Origin: Bacteroides sp. 43_108
GTDB taxonomy: Bacteria; Bacteroidota; Bacteroidia; Bacteroidales; Bacteroidaceae
Direction: 5' to 3'
DNA: 33,011 nucleotides
Assembly (NCBI GenBank): GCA_001915545.1
Contig: MNQS01000181.1
Coordinates: 1-33,011 of the forward strand
Position 1 is the first letter of the stretch; each line of letters opens with the position of its first letter. The position numbers and the translations under genes are program-made. Below are positions 18,067 to 25,528 of this stretch, piece after piece. The notes below the pieces were generated by a model. That model did not search any database, was not told the DNA's origin, and worked only from the letters and a program-made list of their open reading frames with translations.

Positions 18067-18104
18067 ATGGCACTGGAACACAATTTCTTGCATTCCAGTG
18101 CCAT
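18067..18104 (-). terminator. Perfect 12-bp hairpin after yidC
   Basis: 18067-18078 pairs with 18093-18104 without mismatch around a 14-base loop, 12 bp past the yidC stop. The T-run that follows on the minus strand is poor, so it may be a weak terminator or an mRNA 3'-end stabiliser. Confidence 0.55.
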
Positions 18105-18115
18105 ATCGTTTTCAC

Positions 18116-20011
18116 TTATTTCTTGCGCTGCTGCATTTTCTGCTGCTGTTCCAGCATCTCTCTCTGTTTTTCGAGCAGTGACTCATAACGTGCCATCATG
18201 CCCGACTTTTTGTGAGGCTGCGACTTGCGCTGTTCATACTTGGCTTCGAGTTTTGCAAGGAGCTTGTCATCGTCGGTAGTCTTGCGCAGATACCACATCA
18301 TCAGCAGTGTAACGACACCTGAAATGAAGTAGTAGTAGTTCAGACCTGATGAGTAGCTGTTGAATGTGAAGAAGAATATCAGTGGCATTATGTACGACAT
18401 CCACTTCATCATTCCCATCTGCTTCTCCTGTTCAGGAGTCATTGAGTACTGCTGCTGGCGCATCGATATCCATGTGTTGGCCACAGTAGAAAGACACCAG
18501 AGTACGCAGAACAAGCTGAGGTGGTCACCTATACCCCATATATGTGTGCCCCAGTTGATGACGTCATCGTATGTCGACAGGTCATCTGCCCACAGGAAAC
18601 TCTGTCCGCGGAGCTCAATGGCGTTAGGGATGAAGTTGAAGAGGGCAATCCAGATAGGCATCTGTATCAGCATTGGCAGACATCCGCCCATTGGCGACAC
18701 ACCGTGCATGCTGTAGAGCTGCATGATTTCCTGCTGCTTCTTCATCGCATCTTCTGGCTTCGGATATTTCTTGCTTATCTCTTCCACCTTAGGTCGCAGA
18801 ACTCTCATGTTTGCCGACGACATGAATGATTTCTTCATGAGCGGGAAGACTAGGAGCTTCACGATGATTGTGAGAATCAGGAGCACGATACCCATGTTGA
18901 TGCCCCAACCGGTCATCCAGTCGAACATATATACTGTGAAGAAACGGTTGATCCAGCGTATGATAGGCCATCCGAGGTATACAAGGCTCTGAAGGTCAAC
19001 ATCATTTTCCGATACGCAGAGCTTCTGGTTCTCGCGCAATGTGCTGAACTTGTTAGGACCTATGTACATCTGGAAGTTGCTTGCAACCTTGCCTGTAGGG
19101 TCAAAGTCGGCAGACATTGAAGCATTGTATTCCTTCAGGTATCCGCTTCCTTCCTCAAGACGCTTGGATGAAATTTCATCAAGTGCAAGACTCTTGTCTG
19201 TAATGAGTACCTGGCTGAAAAACTGGTCTTTGAATGCCACCCAGATAGCGTTGCTGTCGAAGTTGTTTTCTGTGTCGTCAGCACCGGTCGAACTCAGGTT
19301 CTCCGTGTCGTCTTCAACAGTACGGTACACGATTGTACTGTGCTGGTTCTCAAAGCTGTATCCCTTTTCCTGCTGTCTCAGCGACTCGTTCCAGTGGATG
19401 TTCAGCTTGTTGGCGTTTGCCGGGAAGAAGTTGCTGATGCCGTTGGCTTTCAAGGACATGTTCACGATGTAGCTTCCAGGTATGAGCGAGTATCTGATGT
19501 CGATGCTTCCCTTACCTATAGGCAGACTCATGACAACGGAGCTGTCGGTAACTTCCTTCGGAGTGAAGTAAAGTTCGTTGCTGGTGATGTTCTGGTTCTT
19601 GCCTGTGAGCATGAAGTTCATGTCCATGTCCTTGCCGTCGAACAGCACCACAGCACCGCCTTCCTGATTCTTGTATGTCTCGTCCTTGAGCTCAGCTCTG
19701 CACAGCTGTCCTCCCTTATTGGAGATAGTAAGTTTCAGAAGTTCATTTTCGATGACTGTCTTGCCTTCATTTACTATACGCGCTTTGTAGAGCGGGTTGA
19801 GCGAATCGCTCTTTTCCTCTGCAATGGCGTTTGCGGCCTTTTCAGCCTCAATGGCCTTCTGCTTGTTTTCCTGAGCCTGATTCATCTGCTGCTCTATGGC
19901 TGCCTTTTGCTGTTCAACGGCATACTCCTTCTGCTTCTTGCTTTCGTATGCCATGAAGCCGAAGACAACAAGCGCCATGAGCAGAAAACCTATCAGGGTG
20001 TTTTTATCCAT
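18116..20011 (-). CDS. yidC: Membrane protein insertase YidC
   Basis: About 631 residues from MDKNTLIGF at 20011, the usual family start; an in-frame ATG three codons earlier (20020) is the alternative. It inserts and folds inner-membrane proteins alone or with Sec. It has an N-terminal TM anchor, a coiled-coil Gln/Glu/Lys-rich stretch (about 20-65), the periplasmic beta domain to ~350, and the conserved five-TM 60KD_IMP core with GWGINMGIVLLIL and the MKKSFMSSANMRVLRPK cytoplasmic part. The C-terminal tail is basic and Gln-rich. It starts about 50 bp after pyrG and is probably co-transcribed with it. Confidence 0.95.
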   Translation of the reverse strand: MDKNTLIGFLLMALVVFGFMAYESKKQKEYAVEQQKAAIEQQMNQAQENKQKAIEAEKAANAIAEEKSDSLNPLYKARIVNEGKTVIENELLKLTISNKGGQLCRAELKDETYKNQEGGAVVLFDGKDMDMNFMLTGKNQNITSNELYFTPKEVTDSSVVMSLPIGKGSIDIRYSLIPGSYIVNMSLKANGISNFFPANANKLNIHWNESLRQQEKGYSFENQHSTIVYRTVEDDTENLSSTGADDTENNFDSNAIWVAFKDQFFSQVLITDKSLALDEISSKRLEEGSGYLKEYNASMSADFDPTGKVASNFQMYIGPNKFSTLRENQKLCVSENDVDLQSLVYLGWPIIRWINRFFTVYMFDWMTGWGINMGIVLLILTIIVKLLVFPLMKKSFMSSANMRVLRPKVEEISKKYPKPEDAMKKQQEIMQLYSMHGVSPMGGCLPMLIQMPIWIALFNFIPNAIELRGQSFLWADDLSTYDDVINWGTHIWGIGDHLSLFCVLWCLSTVANTWISMRQQQYSMTPEQEKQMGMMKWMSYIMPLIFFFTFNSYSSGLNYYYFISGVVTLLMMWYLRKTTDDDKLLAKLEAKYEQRKSQPHKKSGMMARYESLLEKQREMLEQQQKMQQRKK

Positions 20012-20060
20012 TCTTCCCATCGGGTAATCTTTTTACTTGTGTTTGTTTTTGTGTGTGCTG

Positions 20061-21668
20061 TTATTTTTTCTTGTTTTCGATAGCTGCCTTCACGAATGCG
20101 AGGAACAGTGGATGTGGTTTGAGCACTGTACTGCTGTATTCAGGATGGAACTGCGTACCTATATACCACCTGAGTGAAGGAACCTCAACAATTTCTACAA
20201 GGTCGCTTTCCGGGTTTATTCCGGAGCATACCATGCCGTTGCTCTCGAAATTGCTCTTGAAATCATTGTTGAATTCATATCTGTGTCGGTGGCGCTCGAC
20301 GATTTTTGTAGACTTGTACGCCTCAAATGCCTTGCTGCCTTCTTTGACGATACATTCATATCCTCCGAGACGCATTGTGCCGCCCATGTTTGTGATGTTC
20401 TTCTGCTCTTCCATGATGTCGATGACATTGTGAGGAGTCTTCTCGTCCATCTCGCGGCTGTTGGCATCTTCAAATCCGAGCACGTTGCGTGCATATTCAA
20501 CAACCATCATCTGCATACCGAGGCAGATACCGAATGTAGGCTTGTCGTTCTCACGGCAGTACTGAGCTGCAATGATTTTGCCTTCGATACCTCTCTGACC
20601 GAATCCAGGACAGATTACTACACCGTCCATGTCGTTCAGCTTCTCTGCAATATTTTCCTTTGTCAGCTTTTCGCTGTTTACGAAATGTGTCTTTACCTTA
20701 TAGTCGTTGTATGTACCGGCCTGTGAGAGACTCTCGAGGATAGACTTGTAGGCATCCTGAAGGTCGTACTTTCCAACAAGGGCAATGTTTACGATTTCTG
20801 TTGCCTTATGTCTGCGCTCGAGGAAGCTTCTCCATGGACCGAGTCCCGGAGTTTCACCTATAGGCATCTGGAACTTGCGGAGGATAGCCGCATCAAGTCC
20901 CTGTTCCTGCATCTTGATAGGTACTTCGTAGATTGTAGGCATATCAAGGCTCTGTACAACGCAGTCCTGATCAACGTTGCAGAAGTTTGCAACTTTCTTG
21001 CATATACCGGCCGAAAGCTCTCTCTCTGTGCGGAGTACGAGGATTTCTGGCTGTATACCGAGACTCTGCAGTTCCTTTACAGAATGCTGAGTAGGCTTTG
21101 TCTTGAGCTCACCTGCAGCAGCAAGATAAGGCACGTATGTAAGGTGAATGCAGAGCGCATTCTTGCCGAGCTCCCATTTGAGCTGACGTATAGCCTCGAG
21201 GAACGGCAGAGATTCAATGTCGCCCACAGTTCCACCGATTTCAGTGATTACGAAATCATAGTTGCCCTTAGCGCCGAGAATCTTCATGTCGCGCTTGATC
21301 TCATCTGTGATGTGAGGTACAACCTGTATGGTCTTTCCGAGATAGTCACCACGGCGCTCCTTTTCAATCACGCTCTGGTAGATACGTCCGGTCGTGATGT
21401 TGTTGGCCTTGGTTGTCTGTATACCTGTAAATCTTTCATAATGGCCAAGGTCAAGGTCTGTCTCCTGACCGTCAATGGTTACATAACATTCTCCGTGCTC
21501 GTAAGGGTTGAGCGTTCCCGGGTCAATGTTGATGTATGGATCAAACTTCTGGATAGTGATGTTGTAACCCCTTGCCTGCAGGAGTTTACCGATTGATGAG
21601 GATATGATTCCCTTACCAAGAGAACTCGCCACACCTCCTGTTACGAAAATGTACTTAGTATCAGTCAC
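20061..21668 (-). CDS. pyrG: CTP synthase
   Basis: 535 residues, full length. It makes CTP from UTP, ATP and glutamine. The N-terminal synthase domain has the P-loop-like GGVASSLGKG (11-20) and the KFDPYINIDPGT stretch. The C-terminal class I glutamine amidotransferase domain has the nucleophile Cys near 380 in GICLGMQ, and His/Glu near 509-511 in FHPEYSS. It is the first gene of the pyrG-yidC unit, and the large repeat block starts about 190 bp upstream of it. Confidence 0.97.
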   Translation of the reverse strand: MTDTKYIFVTGGVASSLGKGIISSSIGKLLQARGYNITIQKFDPYINIDPGTLNPYEHGECYVTIDGQETDLDLGHYERFTGIQTTKANNITTGRIYQSVIEKERRGDYLGKTIQVVPHITDEIKRDMKILGAKGNYDFVITEIGGTVGDIESLPFLEAIRQLKWELGKNALCIHLTYVPYLAAAGELKTKPTQHSVKELQSLGIQPEILVLRTERELSAGICKKVANFCNVDQDCVVQSLDMPTIYEVPIKMQEQGLDAAILRKFQMPIGETPGLGPWRSFLERRHKATEIVNIALVGKYDLQDAYKSILESLSQAGTYNDYKVKTHFVNSEKLTKENIAEKLNDMDGVVICPGFGQRGIEGKIIAAQYCRENDKPTFGICLGMQMMVVEYARNVLGFEDANSREMDEKTPHNVIDIMEEQKNITNMGGTMRLGGYECIVKEGSKAFEAYKSTKIVERHRHRYEFNNDFKSNFESNGMVCSGINPESDLVEIVEVPSLRWYIGTQFHPEYSSTVLKPHPLFLAFVKAAIENKKK

Positions 21669-21720
21669 AACTTTATAATTTAAAATGTTATAATCAATTG
21701 AAAAAACTCAATTCAAGCTA

Positions 21721-21728
21721 CAAAGTTA
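21721..21728 (-). promoter_or_regulatory. Possible -7 element of pyrG
   Basis: On the minus strand it reads TAACTTTG, matching TAnnTTTG, with a leader of about 45 bases. No TTTG at the right -33 spacing was found. Confidence 0.45.
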
Positions 21729-21855
21729 TAAAAAAACTTCCATAAGACATAATCGCCACCTGTTTATTTGTCAAACCTCAGCAAAACCATCACGTATTAT
21801 CCACGCATATAATATAAATAATGTATATACGTCCACAAAACATAGTGCTGCGACT

Positions 21856-21963
21856 CGTCATCCCTGGCCAAGACCAGGGATCTTATCTCAATGACTGCAC
21901 AATGCCTGCGAGAGCATAGCGCAAATCCCGACATCAGATTCCTGGTCCCAGCCAGGAATGACG
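21856..21963. repeat. Repeat family A, full copy 1
   Basis: 108 bp starting CGTCATCCCTGGCC and ending CCAGGAATGACG, so its ends are inverted copies of each other. Each end is itself a hairpin (CCCTGG/CCAGGG and TTCCTGG/CCAGGAA). The middle carries the TGC(C/T)(C/T)GCGA junction. A C array follows at once. Confidence 0.9.
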
Positions 21964-21978
21964 CTGTAGTAGCCTATG

Positions 21979-22087
21979 TAATAACTATTACCTAGCGAGC
22001 TTCGCTCGCGTTTACCTAGCAAAACAACGTTTTGCATTTACCTTGTGAGGCAAGTTTCACATTTTACCTTGCATGATGCCATCTTGC
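21979..22087 (+). repeat. Repeat family C, hairpin array 1
   Basis: Leader palindrome TAATAACTATTA (21979-21990), then four hairpins separated by TTTACCT(A/T)G linkers. Stems are GCGAGC (21995-22009), GCAAAAC/GTTTTGC (22019-22035), a decayed GTGA..TCAC, and a decayed GCAtGAT/ATCTTGC. Confidence 0.9.
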
Positions 22088-22102
22088 ACAACGCCTGCGC
22101 CC

Positions 22103-22130
22103 CGTCATCCCTGGCCAAGACCAGGGATCT
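22103..22130. repeat. Repeat family A, solitary left half
   Basis: CGTCATCCCTGG hairpin end alone; the rest of the A element is replaced by a D element. Confidence 0.85.
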
Positions 22131-22166
22131 CATGTCTCCACAAGCAGGATGCAAACAAGTAATCAG

Positions 22167-22309
22167 GACATAAGAACAAAAGAACATAAGAATGCAGATG
22201 ATGCCCATTCGTCAGTTCATGCATAAGCACGCTTCCGCCTGTACTGCCACATGCCCATCATGCAAAGAATTTGCAGTGCAAGCACTGCATTCTTAAGGAA
22301 ACAAAAGAG
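22167..22309. repeat. Repeat family D, copy 1
   Basis: About 140 bp opening with GACATAAGAACAAAAG and holding a long-range inverted repeat AAGAATGCAG (22188-22197) / CTGCATTCTT (22285-22294). A second copy lies at 30431. Confidence 0.8.
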
Positions 22310-22320
22310 TTGTAAGCATC

Positions 22321-22464
22321 CACTTCTTTTGTTCTTTCATACAAAAGTAGAGTAGTGCCCACAGCATCGCAGATGCACAACATTGAATGAGCATATGTTT
22401 GTCAAGCTCGATTGAACAAACATTCGAGCATTCAATGCCCTTTTGTTCTTATGTTCTTCTGTCT
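22321..22464 (+). repeat. Repeat family B, copy 1
   Basis: 144-bp three-hairpin element: H1 TTTTGT/ACAAAA, H2 GCATC/GATGC (22364-22376), and H3 CATTGAATG/CATTCAATG (22381-22437) with an inner ATGTTTGT/ACAAACAT helix. It ends in TTTTGTTCTTATGTTCTTC. Confidence 0.9.
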
Positions 22465-22530
22465 AAAAATCGTACAGACCCACAAAATGTAGCACAATGC
22501 CCGCGAAAGCACTGAATAGACCCACAGACT

Positions 22531-22558
22531 AGATTCCTGGTCCCAGCCAGGAATGACA
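22531..22558. repeat. Repeat family A, right half
   Basis: TTCCTGG/CCAGGAA hairpin ending in ATGAC. The middle section including TGCCCGCGA is present before it, but the left hairpin is missing. It links B copy 1 to B copy 2. Confidence 0.85.
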
Positions 22559-22581
22559 CCGTAGCAACAACTGTAAATACC

Positions 22582-22726
22582 CACTTCTTTTGTTCTTTCA
22601 TACAAAAGTAGAGTAGTGCCCACAGCATCGCAGATGCACAACATTGAATGAACAAATGTTTATCATGCTTGCTTGAACAAATATTCGAGCATTCAATGCC
22701 CCTTTTGTTCTTATGTTCTTCTGTCT
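22582..22726 (+). repeat. Repeat family B, copy 2
   Basis: 145 bp with the same three-hairpin plan as copy 1. The inner part of H3 has several paired and unpaired changes. Confidence 0.9.
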
Positions 22727-22770
22727 TATAAAAAGTTTACACCCACAAATGCAGCACTGTGCCCGCTACC

Positions 22771-22876
22771 CGTCATCCCTGGCCTAGACCAGGGACCTCT
22801 TCTCAATGTCAGCACACTGCCCGCGATAGCATAGTGCAGGTCTACTGACTAGATTCCTGATCCTGCCAGGAATGGC
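22771..22876. repeat. Repeat family A, full copy 2
   Basis: 106 bp. The right hairpin has a shortened loop (TTCCTGATCCTGCCAGGAA) and ends ATGGCG. A C array follows. Confidence 0.9.
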
Positions 22877-22892
22877 GCTGTATTAGCCCATG

Positions 22893-22975
22893 TAATAACT
22901 ATTACCTAGCGAGCCCTGCTCGCGTTTACCTAGCACTTCGTGCGTTTACCTAGTGAAGCCAGCTTCACGCTTTAT
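22893..22975 (+). repeat. Repeat family C, hairpin array 2
   Basis: Leader TAATAACTATTA, then stems GCGAGC/GCTCGC, GCAC/GTGC and GTGAAGC/GCTTCAC with TTTACCTAG linkers. It runs directly into the next A element. Confidence 0.9.
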
Positions 22976-22976
22976 C

Positions 22977-23084
22977 CGTCATCCCTGGCCAGGACCAGGG
23001 ATCTTATCTAAATGACAATGCAAATGCCCGCTAAAGCACAGTGAAGACCCACTGACTAGATTCCTGGTCCTTGCCAGGAATGAC
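22977..23084. repeat. Repeat family A, full copy 3
   Basis: 108 bp with both terminal hairpins. The centre reads TGCCCGCTA instead of TGCCCGCGA. Confidence 0.9.
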
Positions 23085-23100
23085 TCTGTAGTAACCTATG

Positions 23101-23236
23101 TAATAACTATTACCTAGCGCATCGCGCGTTTTACCTAACAAAGCTCTGCTTTGTGTTTTACCTAGCGAGCTTTGCTCGCATTTTACCTAGTGAAGTCAGC
23201 TTCACGTTTTACCTAGCAGGCCTAGCCTGCGTTTTA
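23101..23236 (+). repeat. Repeat family C, hairpin array 3
   Basis: Leader TAATAACTATTA, then five hairpins in units of 21-27 bp: GCGC/GCGC, ACAAAGC/GCTTTGT, GCGAGC/GCTCGC, GTGAAG/CTTCAC and GCAGGC/GCCTGC. Linkers are TTTTACCTA(G/A). The array stops 14 bp before the antitoxin stop codon. Confidence 0.92.
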
Positions 23237-23249
23237 CTAACAAATCCCT

Positions 23250-23615
23250 CTACACCCCTAATACAATATTAGCATCAATATTCAGTTTCTGACTTATTTC
23301 TCTTGCTACTTTAAGTGTTGGTTCACATTTGCCGGAGATATAATCGCTAAGCCGAGAAGGACTAACCCCAATCAATTTCGCCAAAGCCTTTTGGTTTAGT
23401 CCCATTTCGTACATACGAAGTTTAAGAACATCTACAAGTGTTGGTTTTCCCAGTGCAAAATGTTCATCAGAATAATCGGCAACAAGATTCGACAGCAGTT
23501 CCAGTTCGATGCTGTTTGGATCATCAATAGGAGTTTCGTCTGTTACCACTGGCAACAACTCTTCAACTCTCTTTACAGCCCAATCATATTGAGCTTTTGT
23601 TTCTATTTTAGTCAT
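23250..23615 (-). CDS. higA: HigA-type antitoxin with XRE helix-turn-helix
   Basis: 121 residues. The C-terminal half (about 60-115) is an XRE/HTH_3 domain with GLNQKALAKLIGVSPSRLS followed by SGKCEPTL, the expected recognition-helix layout. The N-terminal ~55 acidic residues would contact or neutralise the toxin. It follows the HigB gene by 65 bp; toxin-first order is typical of higBA. It should bind and repress its own promoter, where a 17-bp direct repeat is present (24012-24048). A C hairpin array ends just beyond its stop codon. Confidence 0.88.
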   Translation of the reverse strand: MTKIETKAQYDWAVKRVEELLPVVTDETPIDDPNSIELELLSNLVADYSDEHFALGKPTLVDVLKLRMYEMGLNQKALAKLIGVSPSRLSDYISGKCEPTLKVAREISQKLNIDANIVLGV

Positions 23616-23680
23616 ATTAATATAATAATCAGTATAAAATCAGTATTATTTATAGTATTGCATAAGTTGAAGTTGCCCAG

Positions 23681-23977
23681 TTATAGTGTAGAACAATCTT
23701 CTATTTTATCATATTCCGCATGAGTGCCTATAAAGCGAACATACACGAATTTTATTGTGAACTTTATTACAACAATCAATCTATAGTTGTTGCCTTTGAT
23801 GTTAAACACATAATGTTGGTTACCAACATTGTCAACACTGTTGAATGTTTTCTTCACATCAGCAAAACATGTCCATTCGCTTTTCTTAACAATGGTCGTC
23901 CACTCTTGTAGCGCCGCTTTTGCTTCGGGGTGAGCTTCAGCATATTCTTTTAGTGTTTGTTCTGTGAATATTCTCAT
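23681..23977 (-). CDS. higB: HigB-type (RelE-fold) mRNA interferase toxin
   Basis: 98 residues of the HigB_toxin family. Family landmarks are an N-terminal MRIFTEQTLKEYAEAHP, a central W near residue 35 with KKTFNSVD, the FNIKGNNYRLIV strand, and the terminal FIGTHAEYDKI motif. Such toxins cleave mRNA on the ribosome. The reading frame is complete, so the toxin is probably active. The pair lies as an isolated unit between two large repeat blocks. Confidence 0.9.
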   Translation of the reverse strand: MRIFTEQTLKEYAEAHPEAKAALQEWTTIVKKSEWTCFADVKKTFNSVDNVGNQHYVFNIKGNNYRLIVVIKFTIKFVYVRFIGTHAEYDKIEDCSTL

Positions 23978-24011
23978 TGAATTACGTGTTAATTATGCCG
24001 CTAAGATATAT

Positions 24012-24048
24012 ATAAAATTCCATTATTCAAAATAAAATTCTATTATTC
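24012..24048 (-). promoter_or_regulatory. Probable HigA operator: two 17-bp direct repeats
   Basis: ATAAAATTC(C/T)ATTATTC occurs at 24012-24028 and 24032-24048, differing at one base. The spacing is exactly 20 bp, about two helical turns, so two repressor dimers could bind the same DNA face. It lies 35-71 bp upstream of the higB start. The minus strand reads TATTTTGA here, one base off a -7 box. Confidence 0.6.
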
Positions 24049-24094
24049 GCAATTATGCTTCTCGTAACTTGAATCTACTCACAATAATTTTCAT

Positions 24095-24123
24095 CAGATT
24101 CCTGGTCTCAGCCAGGAATGACG
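24095..24123. repeat. Repeat family A, solitary right half
   Basis: TTCCTGG/CCAGGAA hairpin ending ATGACG, with no left half. It marks the right border of the toxin-antitoxin unit and runs into B copy 3. Confidence 0.85.
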
Positions 24124-24146
24124 CCGTAGCAACTTATGTAAGCACC

Positions 24147-24291
24147 CACTTCTTTTGTTCTTCCATACAAAAGTAGAGTAGTATTCCCTGCATCGCAGAT
24201 GCACAATCTTGAATGAACAAATGTTTGTCATGCTTGCTTGAACAAACATTTGAGCATTCAATGAATCTTTTGTTCTTATGTTCTTCTGTCT
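24147..24291 (+). repeat. Repeat family B, copy 3
   Basis: 145 bp with the three-hairpin plan. The outer H3 stem is TTGAATG/CATTCAA. Confidence 0.9.
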
Positions 24292-24334
24292 AAAATATGT
24301 ATGCACCCAAAAATAATGCACAATGTTGGCAACT

Positions 24335-24441
24335 CGTCATCCCTGGCCTAGACCAGGGACCTCTTCTCAATGTCTGCACAATGCCCGCGAAAGTACAGTA
24401 CAGGCCCACCGACTAGATTCCTGATCCTGCCAGGAATGACG
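24335..24441. repeat. Repeat family A, full copy 4
   Basis: 107 bp with both terminal hairpins. Its right part belongs to a 108-bp segment repeated without change 232 bp further on. Confidence 0.92.
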
Positions 24442-24456
24442 CTGTATTAGCCCATG

Positions 24457-24550
24457 TAATAACTATTACCTAGCGAGCCCTTACCTAGCACTTCGTGCGT
24501 TTACCTAGTGAAGCCAGCTTCACGCTTTACCTAGCAATATGCCATCTTGC
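24457..24550 (+). repeat. Repeat family C, hairpin array 4
   Basis: Leader TAATAACTATTA, then a broken hairpin (GCGAGCCC then TTACC, right arm deleted), GCAC/GTGC, GTGAAGC/GCTTCAC, and a decayed GCAAtAT/ATCTTGC. The same broken hairpin opens array 5. Confidence 0.9.
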
Positions 24551-24565
24551 ATACTGCCCGCGACC

Positions 24566-24673
24566 CGTCATCCCTGGCTAGGACCAGGGATCTTATCTAA
24601 ATGTTAACACATGTGCCCGCGAAAGTACAGTACAGGCCCACCGACTAGATTCCTGATCCTGCCAGGAATGACG
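24566..24673. repeat. Repeat family A, full copy 5
   Basis: 108 bp; its right part is identical to copy 4. Confidence 0.92.
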
Positions 24674-24688
24674 CTGTATTAGCCCATG

Positions 24689-24812
24689 TAATAACTATTA
24701 CCTAGCGAGCCCTTACCTAGCGAGCCCTGCTCGCGTTTACCTAGCAAAACAAAGTTTTGCGTTTACCTAGTGAAGCCTGCTTCACATTTTACCTTGCAAG
24801 ATTGTATCTTGC
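24689..24812 (+). repeat. Repeat family C, hairpin array 5
   Basis: Leader TAATAACTATTA, the broken GCGAGCCC unit, then intact GCGAGC/GCTCGC, GCAAAAC/GTTTTGC, GTGAAGC/GCTTCAC and perfect GCAAGAT/ATCTTGC. It continues straight into the middle section of an A element. Confidence 0.92.
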
Positions 24813-24848
24813 ACAATGCCCGCGATAGCACTGTACAGATACACTGAT

Positions 24849-24877
24849 TAGATTACTGGTCCCAGCCAGGAATGATG
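24849..24877. repeat. Repeat family A, right half with middle section
   Basis: The left hairpin is absent: array 5 joins directly at TGCCCGCGA, followed by the right hairpin (TTACTGG/CCAGGAA, one mismatch). Confidence 0.8.
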
Positions 24878-24900
24878 CCGTAGCAACCAATGTAAACGCC

Positions 24901-25045
24901 CACTTCTTCTGTTCTTCCCTACAAAAGTAGAGTAGTGCCCACAGCATCGCAGATGCACAACATTGAATGAGCATATGTTTGTCAAGCTCGATTGAACAAA
25001 CATCCGAGCATTCAATGCCCCTTTTGTTCTTATGTTCTTCTGTCT
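24901..25045 (+). repeat. Repeat family B, copy 4
   Basis: 145 bp, nearly the same as copy 1 through H2 and H3. Confidence 0.9.
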
Positions 25046-25089
25046 TATAAAAAGTTTACACCCACAAATGCAGCACTGTGCCCGCGACC

Positions 25090-25197
25090 CGTCATCCCTG
25101 GCCTAGACCAGGGACCTCTTCTTAATGTCAGCACAATGCCCGCTAAAGCACAGTGCAGGTCTACTGACTAGATTCCTGGTCCCAGCCAGGAATGATG
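25090..25197. repeat. Repeat family A, full copy 6
   Basis: 108 bp ending ATGATG. It sits between two B elements rather than before a C array. Confidence 0.9.
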
Positions 25198-25220
25198 CCG
25201 TAGCAACCAATGTAAACGCC

Positions 25221-25362
25221 CACTTCTTCTGTTCTTTTCCAAACAAAAGAGTCGTAGACAATCACCTCAGGTGCAAACATTTAAGGGACAAATGAACATC
25301 AAGCTCGCTTGAATGTACATCTGCCCCTTAAATGAATCTTTTGTTCTTATGTTCTTCTGTCT
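25221..25362 (+). repeat. Repeat family B, diverged copy 5
   Basis: 142 bp with the outer sequences of the family but new stems. H2 is CACCT/AGGTG (25263-25273) and H3 is CATTTAAGGG (25278-25287) / CCCTTAAATG (25325-25334), with an inner CAAGC/GCTTG. Both arms changed together, so pairing is kept. Confidence 0.88.
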
Positions 25363-25405
25363 AAAATATGTATGCACCCAAAAATAATGCACAATGTTGG
25401 CAACT

Positions 25406-25513
25406 CGTCATCCCTGGCCAGGACCAGGGATCTTATCTCAATGATTGCACAATGCCTGCGAGGGCACAGTGCAGACCCACAGACTAGATTCCTGGTCCCA
25501 GCCAGGAATGACG
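25406..25513. repeat. Repeat family A, full copy 7
   Basis: 108 bp with both terminal hairpins; it precedes the longest hairpin array. Confidence 0.92.
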
Positions 25514-25528
25514 CCGTAGTAGCCTATG

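Noticed and set aside
17994..18104. Upstream start for the S9 peptidase adding 37 residues
   Set aside because: It would bury the signal peptide and is encoded by the perfect hairpin after yidC.
19340..20083. 247-codon open frame on the plus strand
   Set aside because: Antisense shadow of yidC, with no family resemblance.
22432..22655. Open frames of 68-70 codons on the minus strand in B elements
   Set aside because: They are translations of the repeated B and A sequences, recur at 24094 and 24789, and lack any protein-family signal.
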